Notes: a model not told the origin generated them from the sequence alone. A stretch of DNA of 64,000 nt from an uncultured Johnsonella sp. (GCA_937927235.1 CALBCM010000015.1:36377-100376), one strand, 5' to 3'. Counted from the stretch's first letter, positions 16,825 through 26,825 are shown. A program made the numbers and translations.

Positions 16825-17862
16825 ATGCGTAAATGGTATAAAAATATTAAGCTAAGTACAGACTATAATTTTGTAAGCAGCAGAATAAGACTGTCAAGAA
16901 ATATTGACGGGTATATTTTTCCGGAAGGCATGGATAAAAAAAGTGCCGAAATTCTTACCGGCAATATGCTTGCCAAGCTTTCGGATATAGGAGAAATTGA
17001 TAACAGGCAATGTAGTGACAGACATTTATCTAATCTTGGAGAGGTGACAAAACAGGCACTCAAAGAAAGGAGAATTATTAATTCTGTTATAGCAAACAGC
17101 AAAAAGGAAGCAGGTCTTATAACAAGCGACAGCGATGAGATAAGCCTTGTAATTAACGGCGACGACCATGTCAGGCTCCAGCTGCTTTCAGGAGGTCTTA
17201 TGCTCGAGGACCTCTGGAAAAGAGCTGATAAGCTTGATGATTATATAAATGAAAAATTCAGATATGCTTTTGACCAAAAATACGGTTACCTTACCTCCTA
17301 CCCCACCAATGTAGGTACAGGCATGAGGGCAAATATAGTGCTGCACCTGCCAGTCTTATCAAAGGGCAAGAGTTTTTCAAATCTTATACTTGGACTGAAC
17401 AGATTCGGTGTGTCGATAAGGGGAGTGTACGGAGAAGGAAACGATAATTTTGGAAATCTTTATGATGTATCAAATTCCAAAACCCTCGGCCAAAGCGAGA
17501 GAGAAATAATAGACCAGGTGACAAGAGTGGCTATGCAGCTTAATTCACAGGAATCCAAGGTGCGAAGCATCGCACTCACGGAGCATAGAATAGATATTGA
17601 GGATGAGGTCTACAAGGCGTACGGTCTGCTGAAATATGCCAGAAGACTAACACTTAAGGATGCCCTCAGGTATTTAAGCATACTGCTCCAGGGAGCGGCG
17701 GACAATGTTATAGCATTAAAAAAGCCTGAGAAAATTTACTCGCTAATCCTTGAGGTACAGCCTGCCAATCTGATTAAGTCTGTACAAAAGCCTCTTACCA
17801 AGGACGAGATTAATCAGATAAGAGCGGATTTTATCAGAGAGCATATTGATGGAATTTCATAA
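16825..17862 (+). CDS. mcsB: McsB, protein arginine kinase
   Basis: 345 residues. It belongs to the guanido phosphotransferase fold and phosphorylates arginine side chains of proteins, tagging them for ClpCP degradation. Visible features are VSSRIRLSRNIDGY near the N-terminus, the nucleotide-binding arginines, and TSYPTNVGTGMRANIVLHLP, the conserved active-site segment. An in-frame ATG at 16813 exists, but the ATG at 16825 is better spaced after AATGGAG and matches the family N-terminus MRKWY. It sits between mcsA and clpC, its functional partners. Confidence 0.93.
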   Translation: MRKWYKNIKLSTDYNFVSSRIRLSRNIDGYIFPEGMDKKSAEILTGNMLAKLSDIGEIDNRQCSDRHLSNLGEVTKQALKERRIINSVIANSKKEAGLITSDSDEISLVINGDDHVRLQLLSGGLMLEDLWKRADKLDDYINEKFRYAFDQKYGYLTSYPTNVGTGMRANIVLHLPVLSKGKSFSNLILGLNRFGVSIRGVYGEGNDNFGNLYDVSNSKTLGQSEREIIDQVTRVAMQLNSQESKVRSIALTEHRIDIEDEVYKAYGLLKYARRLTLKDALRYLSILLQGAADNVIALKKPEKIYSLILEVQPANLIKSVQKPLTKDEINQIRADFIREHIDGIS

Positions 17863-17906
17863 TAAAAATTATACAGGGATTGGATTATTAATACGGAGGT
17901 AATAAA

Positions 17907-20444
17907 TTGAACAGATATACCGAAAAAGCAGCCAGGGCACTTAAGCTTGCAGAAAAAGCGGCACTTGAGCTTTCTCATATTTCAGTGGGAACCGAGCATA
18001 TCCTTTTAGGACTTATACAGGAAGGCGGCGGAGTGGCAGCCAATGTTCTTATTGAAAACGGAGTTACCGAGGAAAAGGTAAGGAACCTTATTGACCAGCT
18101 TATATCGGCGAATTACAGCATTGCTATGGACGGCAAGCAAAGCTATACGCCTATGGCAACCAATATTCTTGAAAACGCCTACAAAGAGGCTGTCAGATTT
18201 AAAAAGCCGCTGGTAGGCACTGAGCACATTCTTATAGCGATTATAAAGGAGGGCAACTGTATAGCGGCGAAGCTGCTTAATACTATGAGTGTAAGCGCTC
18301 AGAAGCTTTATGTCGACATACTTGGAAGCATGGGAGAGGGAACACGCCAGTCGGGGCTGAGATACGGAGGCGAGGAGGCTGCGTATATGCAGTCAAGGAA
18401 ACGTGATTCGCAGGCTCAGTCTGAAACTCAGATTCTTGACAAATACTCAAGGGACCTTACGGAGCTTGCGAGAAAGGGCAGGCTTGACCCTGTTATAGGC
18501 AGGCAGAATGAGATAAACAGGCTGATGCAAATCCTCAGCCGCAGAACTAAAAATAACCCCTGTCTTATAGGTGAGCCCGGAGTGGGAAAAACTGCTGTGG
18601 TTGAAGGCTTTGCCCAGGAAATTATAGCGGGTGAGGTACCTGAAAATATCTTAGGCAAGAGAGTGGTTACTCTTGACCTTGCCGCCATGATAGCAGGCTC
18701 AAAATACAGAGGTGAATTTGAAGAAAGAATAAAAAAGGTAATAACTGAGGTGACACTTGCCAAAGATGTAATCTTATTTATAGATGAGCTTCATACCATA
18801 ATAGGCGCCGGAGGAGCTGAGGGCAGCATGGATGCCTCAAATATCTTAAAGCCGGCACTTGCCAGGGGAGAGCTTCAGCTTATAGGTGCAACGACGCTTG
18901 AGGAATATAGAAAATATATAGAGAAGGATGCGGCACTTGAAAGACGCTTTCAGCCCGTAACCGTGGATGAGCCGAGTCAGGAGGAGGCTTATCAAATCCT
19001 TTTGGGCTTAAGACCGAAATATGAGGAGCATCATAATCTGAACATAAGTGATGAAGCACTTGATGCTGCGGTCAAGCTGTCTTCAAGATATATTTCCGAC
19101 AGGTTTTTGCCGGATAAGGCTATAGACCTTATAGATGAAGCCTCTTCAAGAGCAAGGCTGGCAAGCTATATGGAGCCTGAAGAAATTAAGAAAATGACGG
19201 CTGAGGTGGCGGCACTTGAAATCAAGAAGGAAGAAGCGGTCAAAGCCGAAAAATATGAAAAAGCCGGAGAAATCAAGAAAAAGCAGGCAAGAAAGCTTGA
19301 AAGAATTGAAAAGCTTCGTGAAAAATGGAAAAAGGATAAAGAAAATAAAAAGCTTGTAATTACAGAGTCCGATATTGCAGATGTAGTTTCTATGTGGACT
19401 AAAATCCCGGTCAAGAAGCTGGCTCAGGAGGAGGCGCAAAAGCTTAAGGACCTGGAAAAGGTGCTCCATGCCAGAGTAGTAGGGCAGGAAGAGGCCGTAG
19501 TAGCTGTGGCAAAGGCTATAAGGCGCGGCAGGGTAGGACTTAAGGACCCGAAAAGACCTATAGGCTCATTTTTATTCCTGGGACCTACCGGAGTGGGAAA
19601 AACCGAGCTTTGCAAAGCTCTTTCAGAATGTATGTTCGGAACTGAGAATGCTCTGATTAGAGTTGATATGAGTGAGTATATGGAAAGACATTCGGTATCA
19701 AAAATAGTCGGCTCACCTCCGGGATATGTAGGCTATGACGAGGGAGGACAGCTTTCTGAAAAGGTCAGGAGAAATCCTTACAGTGTAATCTTATTTGATG
19801 AGATAGAAAAGGCTCACCCCGACGTATTTAATATACTGCTTCAGGTGCTGGATGACGGTCATATCACCGATGCACAGGGCAGGAGGATAGACTTTAAAAA
19901 CACAATCATTATCATGACGAGCAATGCAGGTGCGGAGCGCATAGTAGCCCCCAAGCTTTTAGGCTTTACTTCAGTTTCAGATGAGGCTTCCGACCATAAG
20001 AAAATGAAAGAGGGAGTGCTGGAGGAGCTGCGTCGCCTGTTTAAGCCCGAGTTTTTGAACCGTATAGATGAAACTATAGTTTTCCATCAGCTTACTAAAG
20101 AAAACATGCATGAAATTCTTGAAATTCTTTTAAAGGATATAAATAAAAGAATTACAGAGCAGATGGGCATGAGGCTTGAATTAAGTGAAAAGGCCAAGGA
20201 TTTCCTGATTGACAAGGGCTATGATAAGAAGTACGGAGCAAGGCCTTTAAAAAGGACTCTGCAAAATTATCTTGAGGATAAGCTTGCCGAATCAATCCTT
20301 GACGGCAAAATTAAAAACAAGGATGCAGTATTTGCAGACATAGCTGAAAAGGACGGAGAAAAGAGCATAGTGTTCACCCCTAGATCTGAGGAGGACTTGA
20401 AGGATAAGACAGAAAAAGAAAAGACTGAGGCACTTCACTCTTGA
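17907..20444 (+). CDS. clpC: ClpC, AAA+ unfoldase of the Clp protease
   Basis: 845 residues. Two N-terminal Clp repeats (about 1-145) precede AAA domain 1 with [10 protein letters not shown] middle region has a UVR-like coiled coil ([22 protein letters not shown]), and AAA domain 2 has GPTGVGKTE. ClpC unfolds arginine-phosphorylated and other substrates and feeds them to ClpP, which is not in this window. The start is a TTG at 17907, six bases after GGAGGT; no upstream ATG fits. It is the last gene of the gntR-mcsA-mcsB-clpC operon and is followed by a strong hairpin. Confidence 0.96.
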   Translation: MNRYTEKAARALKLAEKAALELSHISVGTEHILLGLIQEGGGVAANVLIENGVTEEKVRNLIDQLISANYSIAMDGKQSYTPMATNILENAYKEAVRFKKPLVGTEHILIAIIKEGNCIAAKLLNTMSVSAQKLYVDILGSMGEGTRQSGLRYGGEEAAYMQSRKRDSQAQSETQILDKYSRDLTELARKGRLDPVIGRQNEINRLMQILSRRTKNNPCLIGEPGVGKTAVVEGFAQEIIAGEVPENILGKRVVTLDLAAMIAGSKYRGEFEERIKKVITEVTLAKDVILFIDELHTIIGAGGAEGSMDASNILKPALARGELQLIGATTLEEYRKYIEKDAALERRFQPVTVDEPSQEEAYQILLGLRPKYEEHHNLNISDEALDAAVKLSSRYISDRFLPDKAIDLIDEASSRARLASYMEPEEIKKMTAEVAALEIKKEEAVKAEKYEKAGEIKKKQARKLERIEKLREKWKKDKENKKLVITESDIADVVSMWTKIPVKKLAQEEAQKLKDLEKVLHARVVGQEEAVVAVAKAIRRGRVGLKDPKRPIGSFLFLGPTGVGKTELCKALSECMFGTENALIRVDMSEYMERHSVSKIVGSPPGYVGYDEGGQLSEKVRRNPYSVILFDEIEKAHPDVFNILLQVLDDGHITDAQGRRIDFKNTIIIMTSNAGAERIVAPKLLGFTSVSDEASDHKKMKEGVLEELRRLFKPEFLNRIDETIVFHQLTKENMHEILEILLKDINKRITEQMGMRLELSEKAKDFLIDKGYDKKYGARPLKRTLQNYLEDKLAESILDGKIKNKDAVFADIAEKDGEKSIVFTPRSEEDLKDKTEKEKTEALHS

Positions 20445-20464
20445 TTAAAATAAATAATTGATTT

Positions 20465-20508
20465 AAAATGATAGGGAAACGCATTGTAATGCGTTTCCCT
20501 ATCATTTT
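20465..20508 (+). terminator. Long perfect hairpin after clpC, probable bidirectional terminator
   Basis: Two 21-base arms (20465-20485 and 20488-20508) are perfectly complementary, with an A-run on one side and a T-run on the other. The core is GATAGGGAAACGCATT paired with AATGCGTTTCCCTATC. Confidence 0.8.
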
Positions 20509-20535
20509 AATAATTATATTCAGGAGGATTTTATC

Positions 20536-20958
20536 ATGCCTATTATAGAAGAACTGATAAAAAATGAAGATGACGGAAGCCTGAGCTTTGGGAATTACAA
20601 ACTTAGATCTAAGAGCAAGCTCTCAGATTTCGCACATAAAGGCGACCTCTACAAGGTTAAAACCTATAATGAGATTACCAAACTTGAAAGAAACGGCAAT
20701 TTTGTGTATGAATCAGTTCCGGGAACAAGTGTAAATGAGTTTAATATTAATAATGATGAAATCAGCTTTAAGGTTGAAGGCGAGGTTGATGCACAGATAA
20801 CCTTAGGACTTGAAGAAGAAACTGGCTACGAAGTATTTATTGATAATTCGCCTATGGGTATGATGAAAACTAATTTAAGCGGTAAGCTTGTAATAGGAGT
20901 TGAGCTTGAGAGCGGCAGCTCAGTTAAGATAAAAATACTTAAAGCTAAGGAGCAGTAG
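20536..20958 (+). CDS. Conserved hypothetical protein upstream of radA
   Basis: 140 residues, no signal peptide or membrane segment. The start follows CAGGAGGA. The sequence is acidic and beta-rich, with LSFGNYKLRSKSKL, FVYESVPGTSVNEF and a Gly-rich C-terminal half (GKLVIGVELESGSSVKI). Related proteins in Lachnospiraceae databases have been labelled endosialidase, but nothing in the sequence (no Asp-box repeats, no catalytic motif) supports enzyme activity. The radA ATG lies 3 bases after its stop, with radA's ribosome binding site inside this gene, so the two are likely cotranscribed. Confidence 0.7.
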   Translation: MPIIEELIKNEDDGSLSFGNYKLRSKSKLSDFAHKGDLYKVKTYNEITKLERNGNFVYESVPGTSVNEFNINNDEISFKVEGEVDAQITLGLEEETGYEVFIDNSPMGMMKTNLSGKLVIGVELESGSSVKIKILKAKEQ

Positions 20959-20961
20959 CTG

Positions 20962-22326
20962 ATGGCAAGGGGCAGTGTATTTTTTTGCAGTGAATGTGGT
21001 TTTGAATCGGTGAAATGGCTTGGGCAGTGTCCTTCGTGCAAGGCTTGGAACAGTATGGAGGAGATGGAGCTGAACAAAAAAGCACCAAAAGCAGGTATTA
21101 TAAATAAAAAATCACTGCCTGGAGCTGTCTATCTTGATGACATAGAAATCAATGAAAATGACAGGTATCTAAGCGGCATGTCGGAGCTTGACAGAGTGCT
21201 GGGCGGAGGGATTGTAGCAGGCTCGGTAATTCTGATAGGGGGCGACCCCGGAATAGGAAAGTCCACTATACTGCTTCAAGTGTGCAGAAATCTTGCTTTA
21301 GACGGTAAGAGAGTGCTTTATATCTCAGGAGAGGAAAGCCTTAAGCAGATAAAGCTGCGTGCAAAAAGGATAGGCAGTATAAGCGGAGAACTGAAATTTT
21401 TATGTGAGACCGACACTGATAAAATTGAAAATGTCATACTTTCGGAAAAGCCGGATGTAGCTGTAATTGACTCAATACAGACTATGCTTAATCCAAGCAT
21501 CAATTCAGCTCCGGGCAGCATTACCCAAGTAAGAGAATCGGCTGCTAAGCTTATGCAGACGGCAAAGCTTAATTCAGTTGCCATGTTTTTAGTAGGGCAT
21601 GTTACTAAGGAGGGGCAGGTGGCAGGTCCACGTGTGCTTGAGCATATGGTGGATGCAGTGCTGTATTTTGAAGGAGAGCGTTTTGTAGCTTATCGTATCC
21701 TGAGAGGAGTTAAAAACCGCTTTGGCTCAACAAACGAAATCGGCGTGTTTGAAATGTGTGAAGAAGGGCTTGTAGAGGTAGCAAACCCTTCTCAATACCT
21801 GCTTTCAGGACGACCTGAGCAAGCTTCAGGGGCAGCAGTTGCCTGTCTTATGGAGGGGAGCCGCCCTATTCTGCTTGAAGCACAGGCTCTTATTACTCCG
21901 ACCTTATTCGGTATGCCGAGGCGTACTTCGGTGGGGACCGATGTCAACCGTATTAATCTGCTGATGGCGGTCATTGAAAAGAGGTGCCGTCTGCAAATGA
22001 GCCGATATGATGCTTATATTAATATAGCCGGAGGCATGAGGATGAATGAGCCTGCACTTGATTTGCCTCTGGTAATGGCTATCGTGTCAAGCCTGAGAGA
22101 TAAAAATCTTGATGATAATACTGTCATTTTCGGTGAGGTAGGGCTGGCAGGAGAGGTCAGAGCCGTGAATATGGCACAGCTCCGTGTCAGAGAGGCAAAA
22201 AAGCTGGGCTTTAAGACCTGCATACTGCCTGGGAGCTCCTTGAGAAAGCTGGGTAAAGACAGGCTTGCCGATATGAATATGATAGGGGTGGACAGCATAA
22301 GAGAGGCCGTCAATTTAATTAAGTAA
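20962..22326 (+). CDS. radA: RadA/Sms, DNA repair ATPase
   Basis: 454 residues. An N-terminal C4 zinc finger (CSECG...CPSC, Cys9 to Cys26), a RecA-like ATPase with Walker A GGDPGIGKST (about 93-102), the RadA-specific KNRFGSTNE near residue 253, and a C-terminal Lon-protease-like domain (about 275-454) make the identification firm. RadA drives branch migration of recombination intermediates. The start ATG at 20962 is preceded by AAGGAG. Confidence 0.95.
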   Translation: MARGSVFFCSECGFESVKWLGQCPSCKAWNSMEEMELNKKAPKAGIINKKSLPGAVYLDDIEINENDRYLSGMSELDRVLGGGIVAGSVILIGGDPGIGKSTILLQVCRNLALDGKRVLYISGEESLKQIKLRAKRIGSISGELKFLCETDTDKIENVILSEKPDVAVIDSIQTMLNPSINSAPGSITQVRESAAKLMQTAKLNSVAMFLVGHVTKEGQVAGPRVLEHMVDAVLYFEGERFVAYRILRGVKNRFGSTNEIGVFEMCEEGLVEVANPSQYLLSGRPEQASGAAVACLMEGSRPILLEAQALITPTLFGMPRRTSVGTDVNRINLLMAVIEKRCRLQMSRYDAYINIAGGMRMNEPALDLPLVMAIVSSLRDKNLDDNTVIFGEVGLAGEVRAVNMAQLRVREAKKLGFKTCILPGSSLRKLGKDRLADMNMIGVDSIREAVNLIK

Positions 22327-22331
22327 ATTAT

Positions 22332-22372
22332 AAAAACAGCCCTGCCGGAGGTGATTTGGCAGGATTGTTTTA
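22332..22372 (+). terminator. Terminator after radA
   Basis: CCTGCC (22341-22346) pairs with GGCAGG (22358-22363), with outer A-rich and T-rich arms (AAAACA / TTGTTTT). Confidence 0.7.
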
Positions 22373-22383
22373 TATTATGCAAG

Positions 22384-22454
22384 CAGGGGAAGAGGGGCTC
22401 GAACCCCCATTTGCGGTTTTGGAGACCGCTGCTCTACCATTGAACTATTCCCCT
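22384..22454 (-). tRNA. tRNA-Trp (anticodon CCA)
   Basis: Read on the minus strand, the cloverleaf is complete. The acceptor AGGGGAA pairs with TTCCCCT (discriminator G), the D arm is GTTC-AATGGTA-GAGC, the anticodon stem-loop is GCGGT-CTCCAAA-ACCGC with anticodon CCA, and the T arm is GGGGG-TTCGAGC-CCCTC. CCA is not encoded. It lies between the ends of radA and the DUF1576 gene. Confidence 0.96.
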
Positions 22455-22568
22455 TTATTTAAGCGGACTTCAGTGCTGATTGGCTAAACACCTGAGCACC
22501 AAAGTATATTATCATATCAGGGTGAATATGTCAATTAGAACTTTGGAGATTTTCACATTTGCTGAAAC

Positions 22569-23891
22569 TTATTTATTTACTTTTACTTTGCCGTTCTCTT
22601 TCATTAAAAATTTTCTCCGCTCGATTACTGCTTCAATTACAGGCACCATAAACAAAGCGATTATTCCGCCTGCAAAGCCGTTATTATATAAGTTCATTCC
22701 GCTGTAGACTATGCCTACATTAAGTGCGACTGAGGAATGTAAAAAGCCTGCCACTATTCCTGCCGCTATTCCGAACTCTCCCGCAATGGGAGCAAGTGTA
22801 GTTGAAAGGATGAGAGTCATTAGGGGAGCCGGGTCGTTGATGACCCAGAGCTTTAAGGCGGAGGCTATAAACACCCCGAACATTACAGGAGCAATGTTTC
22901 GTAGATGCTTGCCTGTGGTTGAAAATCCCACTATGGTAAAGATGGAGCCTATTATAGGCCCGTTTAAATCACCTTTTACAAATATTACGAAGAAGGTGGC
23001 AAACAGCCCGTTTATTCCCATGTTGAAAAGTACGGTAAAGTCGCTGAATTTTTCAACGAAATCGGGGCTTTTGATTCCGCTGTGCTTTAATAAAAGCTTA
23101 TATTCATGTACAAGCTCTTTTTTCCCGGTAGCTATAGCAAAGCCGATTAATAATATAAAAAAGGCAGGAAGTGCATACATAAATATTTCATTATACTGCT
23201 TTGACCATAAGAGCCTGGTTTCTATTGTGATTCCGAAGGACTTAAAGATTGAAGCTATTATGGTAGCTATAATTCCGGCAGCAAATCCGACATTGTAAAG
23301 AGAAAAGCCTTTATGTACCGCCATTGTATGCATAGCTATCGGAAGCAGCACATAGCCTATGATAAGCCCGGTAACTATGCTTAAAATTATCTGCTGCCAA
23401 AATGCCAGATGCCCTACATGCATTACCTGAGTGATTATAGGAGAAAGGCAGGTCCCGTAGCAGCCCACATAGAGATATTTTTTTATTGAAACTCCGTGCA
23501 GCCAGGCATATATAAAGATTCCCATAAGAATGAGCCAGATATTAAATATGTTTTTGCCGAATAATGAAAATCCGAACATCATACAGCAGGAGGTGACGGT
23601 ATGCCCGTTAAAATCCATTTTGGCAAAATAATGAATTGCTATTAATAAAAGAGTGAGTATTCCTGCATTTACGAAGGCGGCTCCGGGACCGCCCACCTCA
23701 AAATAGTCAGTGATTAAGATGTCGGAGCCGGTAATCAAATCTATGAGTCCCTTAAATATCTGGCTCGGAGTTTGAATCAGAAGCCCTATAAGCATAAAAT
23801 ATATCGGAATCATTGATAATAAAATAAATCTTTGATTATAGGTAAAATGTTTTTTATTTATATCGAGTACAACTTTTTTTCTGCGCAGCAT
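22569..23891 (-). CDS. DUF1576 polytopic membrane protein
   Basis: 440 residues with about 10 to 12 hydrophobic segments. The internal pseudo-symmetry (GPGAAFVNAG... in the first half and GEFGIAAGIVAGFLHSSVAL in the second) and overall sequence match DUF1576 membrane proteins of Firmicutes, whose substrate is not known. The start MLRRKKVVLDI is preceded by GGAAG on the minus strand. It is a single gene, with a predicted promoter about 120 bases upstream. A long reading frame on the opposite strand inside it is only a shadow. Confidence 0.78.
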   Translation of the reverse strand: MLRRKKVVLDINKKHFTYNQRFILLSMIPIYFMLIGLLIQTPSQIFKGLIDLITGSDILITDYFEVGGPGAAFVNAGILTLLLIAIHYFAKMDFNGHTVTSCCMMFGFSLFGKNIFNIWLILMGIFIYAWLHGVSIKKYLYVGCYGTCLSPIITQVMHVGHLAFWQQIILSIVTGLIIGYVLLPIAMHTMAVHKGFSLYNVGFAAGIIATIIASIFKSFGITIETRLLWSKQYNEIFMYALPAFFILLIGFAIATGKKELVHEYKLLLKHSGIKSPDFVEKFSDFTVLFNMGINGLFATFFVIFVKGDLNGPIIGSIFTIVGFSTTGKHLRNIAPVMFGVFIASALKLWVINDPAPLMTLILSTTLAPIAGEFGIAAGIVAGFLHSSVALNVGIVYSGMNLYNNGFAGGIIALFMVPVIEAVIERRKFLMKENGKVKVNK

Positions 23892-24013
23892 AGCGTATCA
23901 CTTCCTTTGTATTTATGTAGATATTTAAAACAGAGGGTAGCTCTTCGCTTTATTTGCCCATAGGCAGCAGGCTGTCAGCAGAAACTGCAATCAGTTTTAA
24001 ATAATGATACGTT

Positions 24014-24042
24014 ATTTTACAGTAAAACTCACAGCTGTTCAA
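24014..24042 (-). promoter_or_regulatory. Predicted promoter of the DUF1576 gene
   Basis: On the minus strand TTGAAC (24042-24037), a 17-base spacer and TAAAAT (24019-24014). It leaves a leader of about 115 bases. Confidence 0.5.
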
Positions 24043-24249
24043 GTATTAACAATTAGATATTGTCAGATTTGGATTTTAATGGTATAGCAGGCTGCACCGG
24101 AAATGAAATAAAATATTATAAAAATCAGTGAGGGAGGGAAGGCTGTTGAATATACTGCTGCTGAGATTTAGAGAGGTGATTTTATCTATTTTGCCTATTG
24201 ATGTGCTTGTGCTGCATTTTACCATAGCCCCTTTGGAAAGTCTTGTGGT

Positions 24250-24769
24250 ATCCTATATGTCTGATAGTAGTGTTAAGTTCTACGGAAATGGTCGAAATAA
24301 TAAATATATGCGCAGGAAGCTTCAAAAAGCAAAGCACATGAACACTGTGAAACGCATTAACAGTAAAGAACAGCGCATCATGAAGGACATCGACCACAAG
24401 TTAAGTCACAACATCATAGAAACAGCAGCTGCTCATAATGTAAAGTTCATAAAATTAGAGCGTTTAGCAAATATCCGCTCTACGACAAGAACAAGTCGCA
24501 AAAACAATCATAGTCTGCATACATGGTCATTCTATAGACTTGCACAGTACATAGAATACAAAGCCGGACTTGAAGGCATCAAAGTTGAGTACGTAAATCC
24601 TGCTTATACGAGTCAGACATGCCCTGTCTGCGGTCATGTACATCATGCTAATGATAGAAACTACACTTGTAAATGTGGATTCCATATTCATAGAGATTTG
24701 CTCGGTGCTATGAATATCTGTAACTCAACTGAGTATGTTGGCGACAGCAATGTCAGACATACTGCGTAG
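24250..24769 (+). pseudogene. tnpB: 5'-truncated IS605-type tnpB
   Basis: The readable frame encodes the C-terminal half of a TnpB RNA-guided nuclease relative. It has the basic helix KYMRRKLQKAKHMNTVKRINSKEQRI, the RuvC-II segment FIKLERLANIR, the zinc finger CPVCG...CKCG, and the final RuvC Asp in HIHRDLLGAMNI. Intact TnpB proteins have about 370 to 400 residues; here the N-terminal wedge/REC part and the first RuvC Asp are missing. The frame continues upstream to 24128 from a GTG, but that part (ILLLRFREVILSILPI) is not TnpB-like. No tnpA lies nearby. It is a relic that cannot cut DNA. Confidence 0.85.
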
Positions 24770-24906
24770 GGAGCTATACGCTCTGCCCTACGATGGGTGA
24801 TGGCACACCCATACCTTGCACTACGACCTGCCAGAAATGGACTGGTTAGCCACTATGTAGTGGCAGGTAGCAAGAATCCCCTACCTTTAGGCATGGGGAG
24901 TGTCAA
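24770..24906 (+). mobile_element. IS605-type right end with probable omega-RNA region
   Basis: The 137 bases after the tnpB stop are hairpin-rich (GATGGGTGATGGCACACCC, TGCCAG...CTGGCA-type pairings). They end with GAATCCCCTACCTTTAGGC and ATGGGGAGTGTCAAC, the conserved right end of IS605/IS1341 elements. In related elements this segment is transcribed as the 3' part of the guide (omega) RNA of TnpB. Here the protein is truncated, so any RNA would have no local partner. Confidence 0.6.
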
Positions 24907-24950
24907 CGGACAAAATCTATTTATTTTAAGAAGGAGTCAGCTTAAACTTT

Positions 24951-25376
24951 ATGAAAATATCAACTAAAGGACGTTATGCATTAAAGATAATAATAGATTT
25001 AGCTGAGCATCAGAAAGATGAATTTATACCTTTAAGAGATATAGCGCTGCGTCAGGAAATATCGGAAAAATATCTTGAAAGCATTATAAAAATTCTTGTG
25101 AAGCATAAAATGCTTATAGGATTAAGAGGAAAAGGAGGAGGCTATAAGCTTACTAAAAATCCTGACAGCTATACCGTAGCGGAGATACTTAAGGTATCGG
25201 AGGAAAGTATAGCACAGGTGGAAGGCTTTGAAACTGAAACTGACAGCAAAAACCTGTCAGCCTATAGGACTATAGAAATGTGGAATAAGCTCAATGCTTT
25301 AATTGACGAGTATCTAAGCGGCATTACTATAGCAGATTTAATTTGTGAAGACCCCGGAAATGATTATGTTATATAA
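24951..25376 (+). CDS. Rrf2-family transcription regulator
   Basis: 141 residues. The N-terminal winged helix MKISTKGRYALKIIIDLAEH and LRGKGGGYKLTKNPD are diagnostic of Rrf2 proteins (IscR, CymR, NsrR). The three-Cys cluster that binds iron-sulfur in IscR or NsrR is absent; a single Cys lies near residue 133. It is therefore more like CymR-type or orphan Rrf2 regulators. The start follows AAGGAG. It precedes a MATE exporter by 81 bases, which contain a hairpin, and may regulate it. Confidence 0.88.
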   Translation: MKISTKGRYALKIIIDLAEHQKDEFIPLRDIALRQEISEKYLESIIKILVKHKMLIGLRGKGGGYKLTKNPDSYTVAEILKVSEESIAQVEGFETETDSKNLSAYRTIEMWNKLNALIDEYLSGITIADLICEDPGNDYVI

Positions 25377-25380
25377 ATAC

Positions 25381-25424
25381 AGTCTGCCACCCGCATCTAA
25401 ACGTATGAGAAATCGGCAGACTGC
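25381..25424 (+). promoter_or_regulatory. Hairpin between the Rrf2 gene and the MATE gene
   Basis: CAGTCTGCC (25381-25389) pairs with GGCAGACTG (25416-25424), a 9-bp stem with a 26-base loop and no T-run. It may be an intercistronic stability element or an operator. Confidence 0.5.
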
Positions 25425-25457
25425 TGTACTAAAATTAAGAGGATTATTAAAAATATT

Positions 25458-26825
25458 ATGGAAGAACAATCAAAGACATTAAATGAAATAACTGAGGGTG
25501 CTATAATACCGCAGATACTTATATTGTTTTTTCCGGTACTTATGGGCACCCTTTTCCAGCAGTTTTATAATACTACGGATGCCGCTATAGTAGGTAAGTT
25601 TGTAGGCAAGAATGCACTTGCAGCGGTAGGCGGCACTACGAGCATGGTTATAGGACTTTTTATAGGATTTTTTGTAAGCCTTTCTTCAGGCTTTGCCGTA
25701 ATTATTGCTCAAAGATATGGTGCAAGAGATGATAAGGCTGTGCAGGAGTGCGTACATACTGCATTTGCCTTTTCTTTAATTACAGGTGTGATACTTACTG
25801 TTTTAGGAACTACTCTTATCCCTAATATACTGCTTTTAATGAATGTTCCTGAAGAAATAATGCCTGATACTACCGCATATATTAAAATATATTTTATAGG
25901 TATTATTCCCAATTTAATTTATAATATAGGTGCCGCAATACTCAGGGCAGTGGGTGATACTGTAAGACCTCTGTTTTTTTTAATATTCGGTTGTATCTGC
26001 AACGTGGTGCTGGATGCCTTGTTTGTTATAGTGCTTAAATACGGTGTAAGAGGTGCAGCTATAGCTACTATACTCTCTCAAACTCTGACTTCAATAATGG
26101 TAGTTATAGTGCTTTCAGCAACTAAAGGCTCTTACAGGCTGATAATTAAAAAAATAAGATTAAATCTGCTTTTTCTGAAAAAGATGATTTATGTAGGCAT
26201 GCCTGCGGGTTTTCAAAATACTATGTTTAATATAGCAAATATTACCATTCAATCTACTGTAAACAACTTTGGAACTGAAAGCATGGCAGCTTGGGCGGCA
26301 TACGGAAAGATTGACAGCACCTTTTGGATGAGCATACAGGCGCTTGGCATAGCTGTAACCACTTTTATAGGTCAAAATTATGGTGCAGGCAAAAAGAAGA
26401 GGATAAAAAAAGGAGTCATAAGGTCAATTATGCTTGCGGTAATGATTACTCTTATAATTATGTTCTTAATACTGCTTTTAAGAAAGTATGTATTTTTGCT
26501 TTTTACCAATGATGAAAATGTAATTAGAATAGGAATCAGTATAATCATGATTATAGCTCCACTTTATCTGACCTATTTTCCTATTGAAATTTTTTCATCA
26601 ATATTGAGGGGACTTGGAGATACATTAATGTCGATGCTCCTTACCGGTATAGGTATATGTGTATTCAGAGTAATCTGGGTTTTTACCGCTGTCCGCTTAA
26701 ATAACAGTCTGCATACTCTGGTGCTGGCATACCCCCTGTCCTGGATTATTACAAGCACCCTTTTTATAATTTATGTTTTCGGTTTCAGCAGGTTAAAGAA
26801 TTTTATTTTCAGAAAAGATGATTGA
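25458..26825 (+). CDS. MATE-family multidrug/metabolite exporter
   Basis: 455 residues with 12 predicted membrane helices in two homologous halves. The first half has LMGTLFQQFYNTTDAAIVGKF and the second MPAGFQNTMFNIANITIQ, typical of the bacterial MATE (DinF/NorM-like) branch. These are cation-driven drug or metabolite exporters; the substrate cannot be predicted. The start MEEQSKT follows AAGAGGA. Confidence 0.9.
   Translation: MEEQSKTLNEITEGAIIPQILILFFPVLMGTLFQQFYNTTDAAIVGKFVGKNALAAVGGTTSMVIGLFIGFFVSLSSGFAVIIAQRYGARDDKAVQECVHTAFAFSLITGVILTVLGTTLIPNILLLMNVPEEIMPDTTAYIKIYFIGIIPNLIYNIGAAILRAVGDTVRPLFFLIFGCICNVVLDALFVIVLKYGVRGAAIATILSQTLTSIMVVIVLSATKGSYRLIIKKIRLNLLFLKKMIYVGMPAGFQNTMFNIANITIQSTVNNFGTESMAAWAAYGKIDSTFWMSIQALGIAVTTFIGQNYGAGKKKRIKKGVIRSIMLAVMITLIIMFLILLLRKYVFLLFTNDENVIRIGISIIMIIAPLYLTYFPIEIFSSILRGLGDTLMSMLLTGIGICVFRVIWVFTAVRLNNSLHTLVLAYPLSWIITSTLFIIYVFGFSRLKNFIFRKDD

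Noticed and set aside
22711..23298. Long plus-strand open frame (195 codons)
   Set aside because: It is entirely antisense to the DUF1576 gene, has no ribosome binding site and no protein-like motif.
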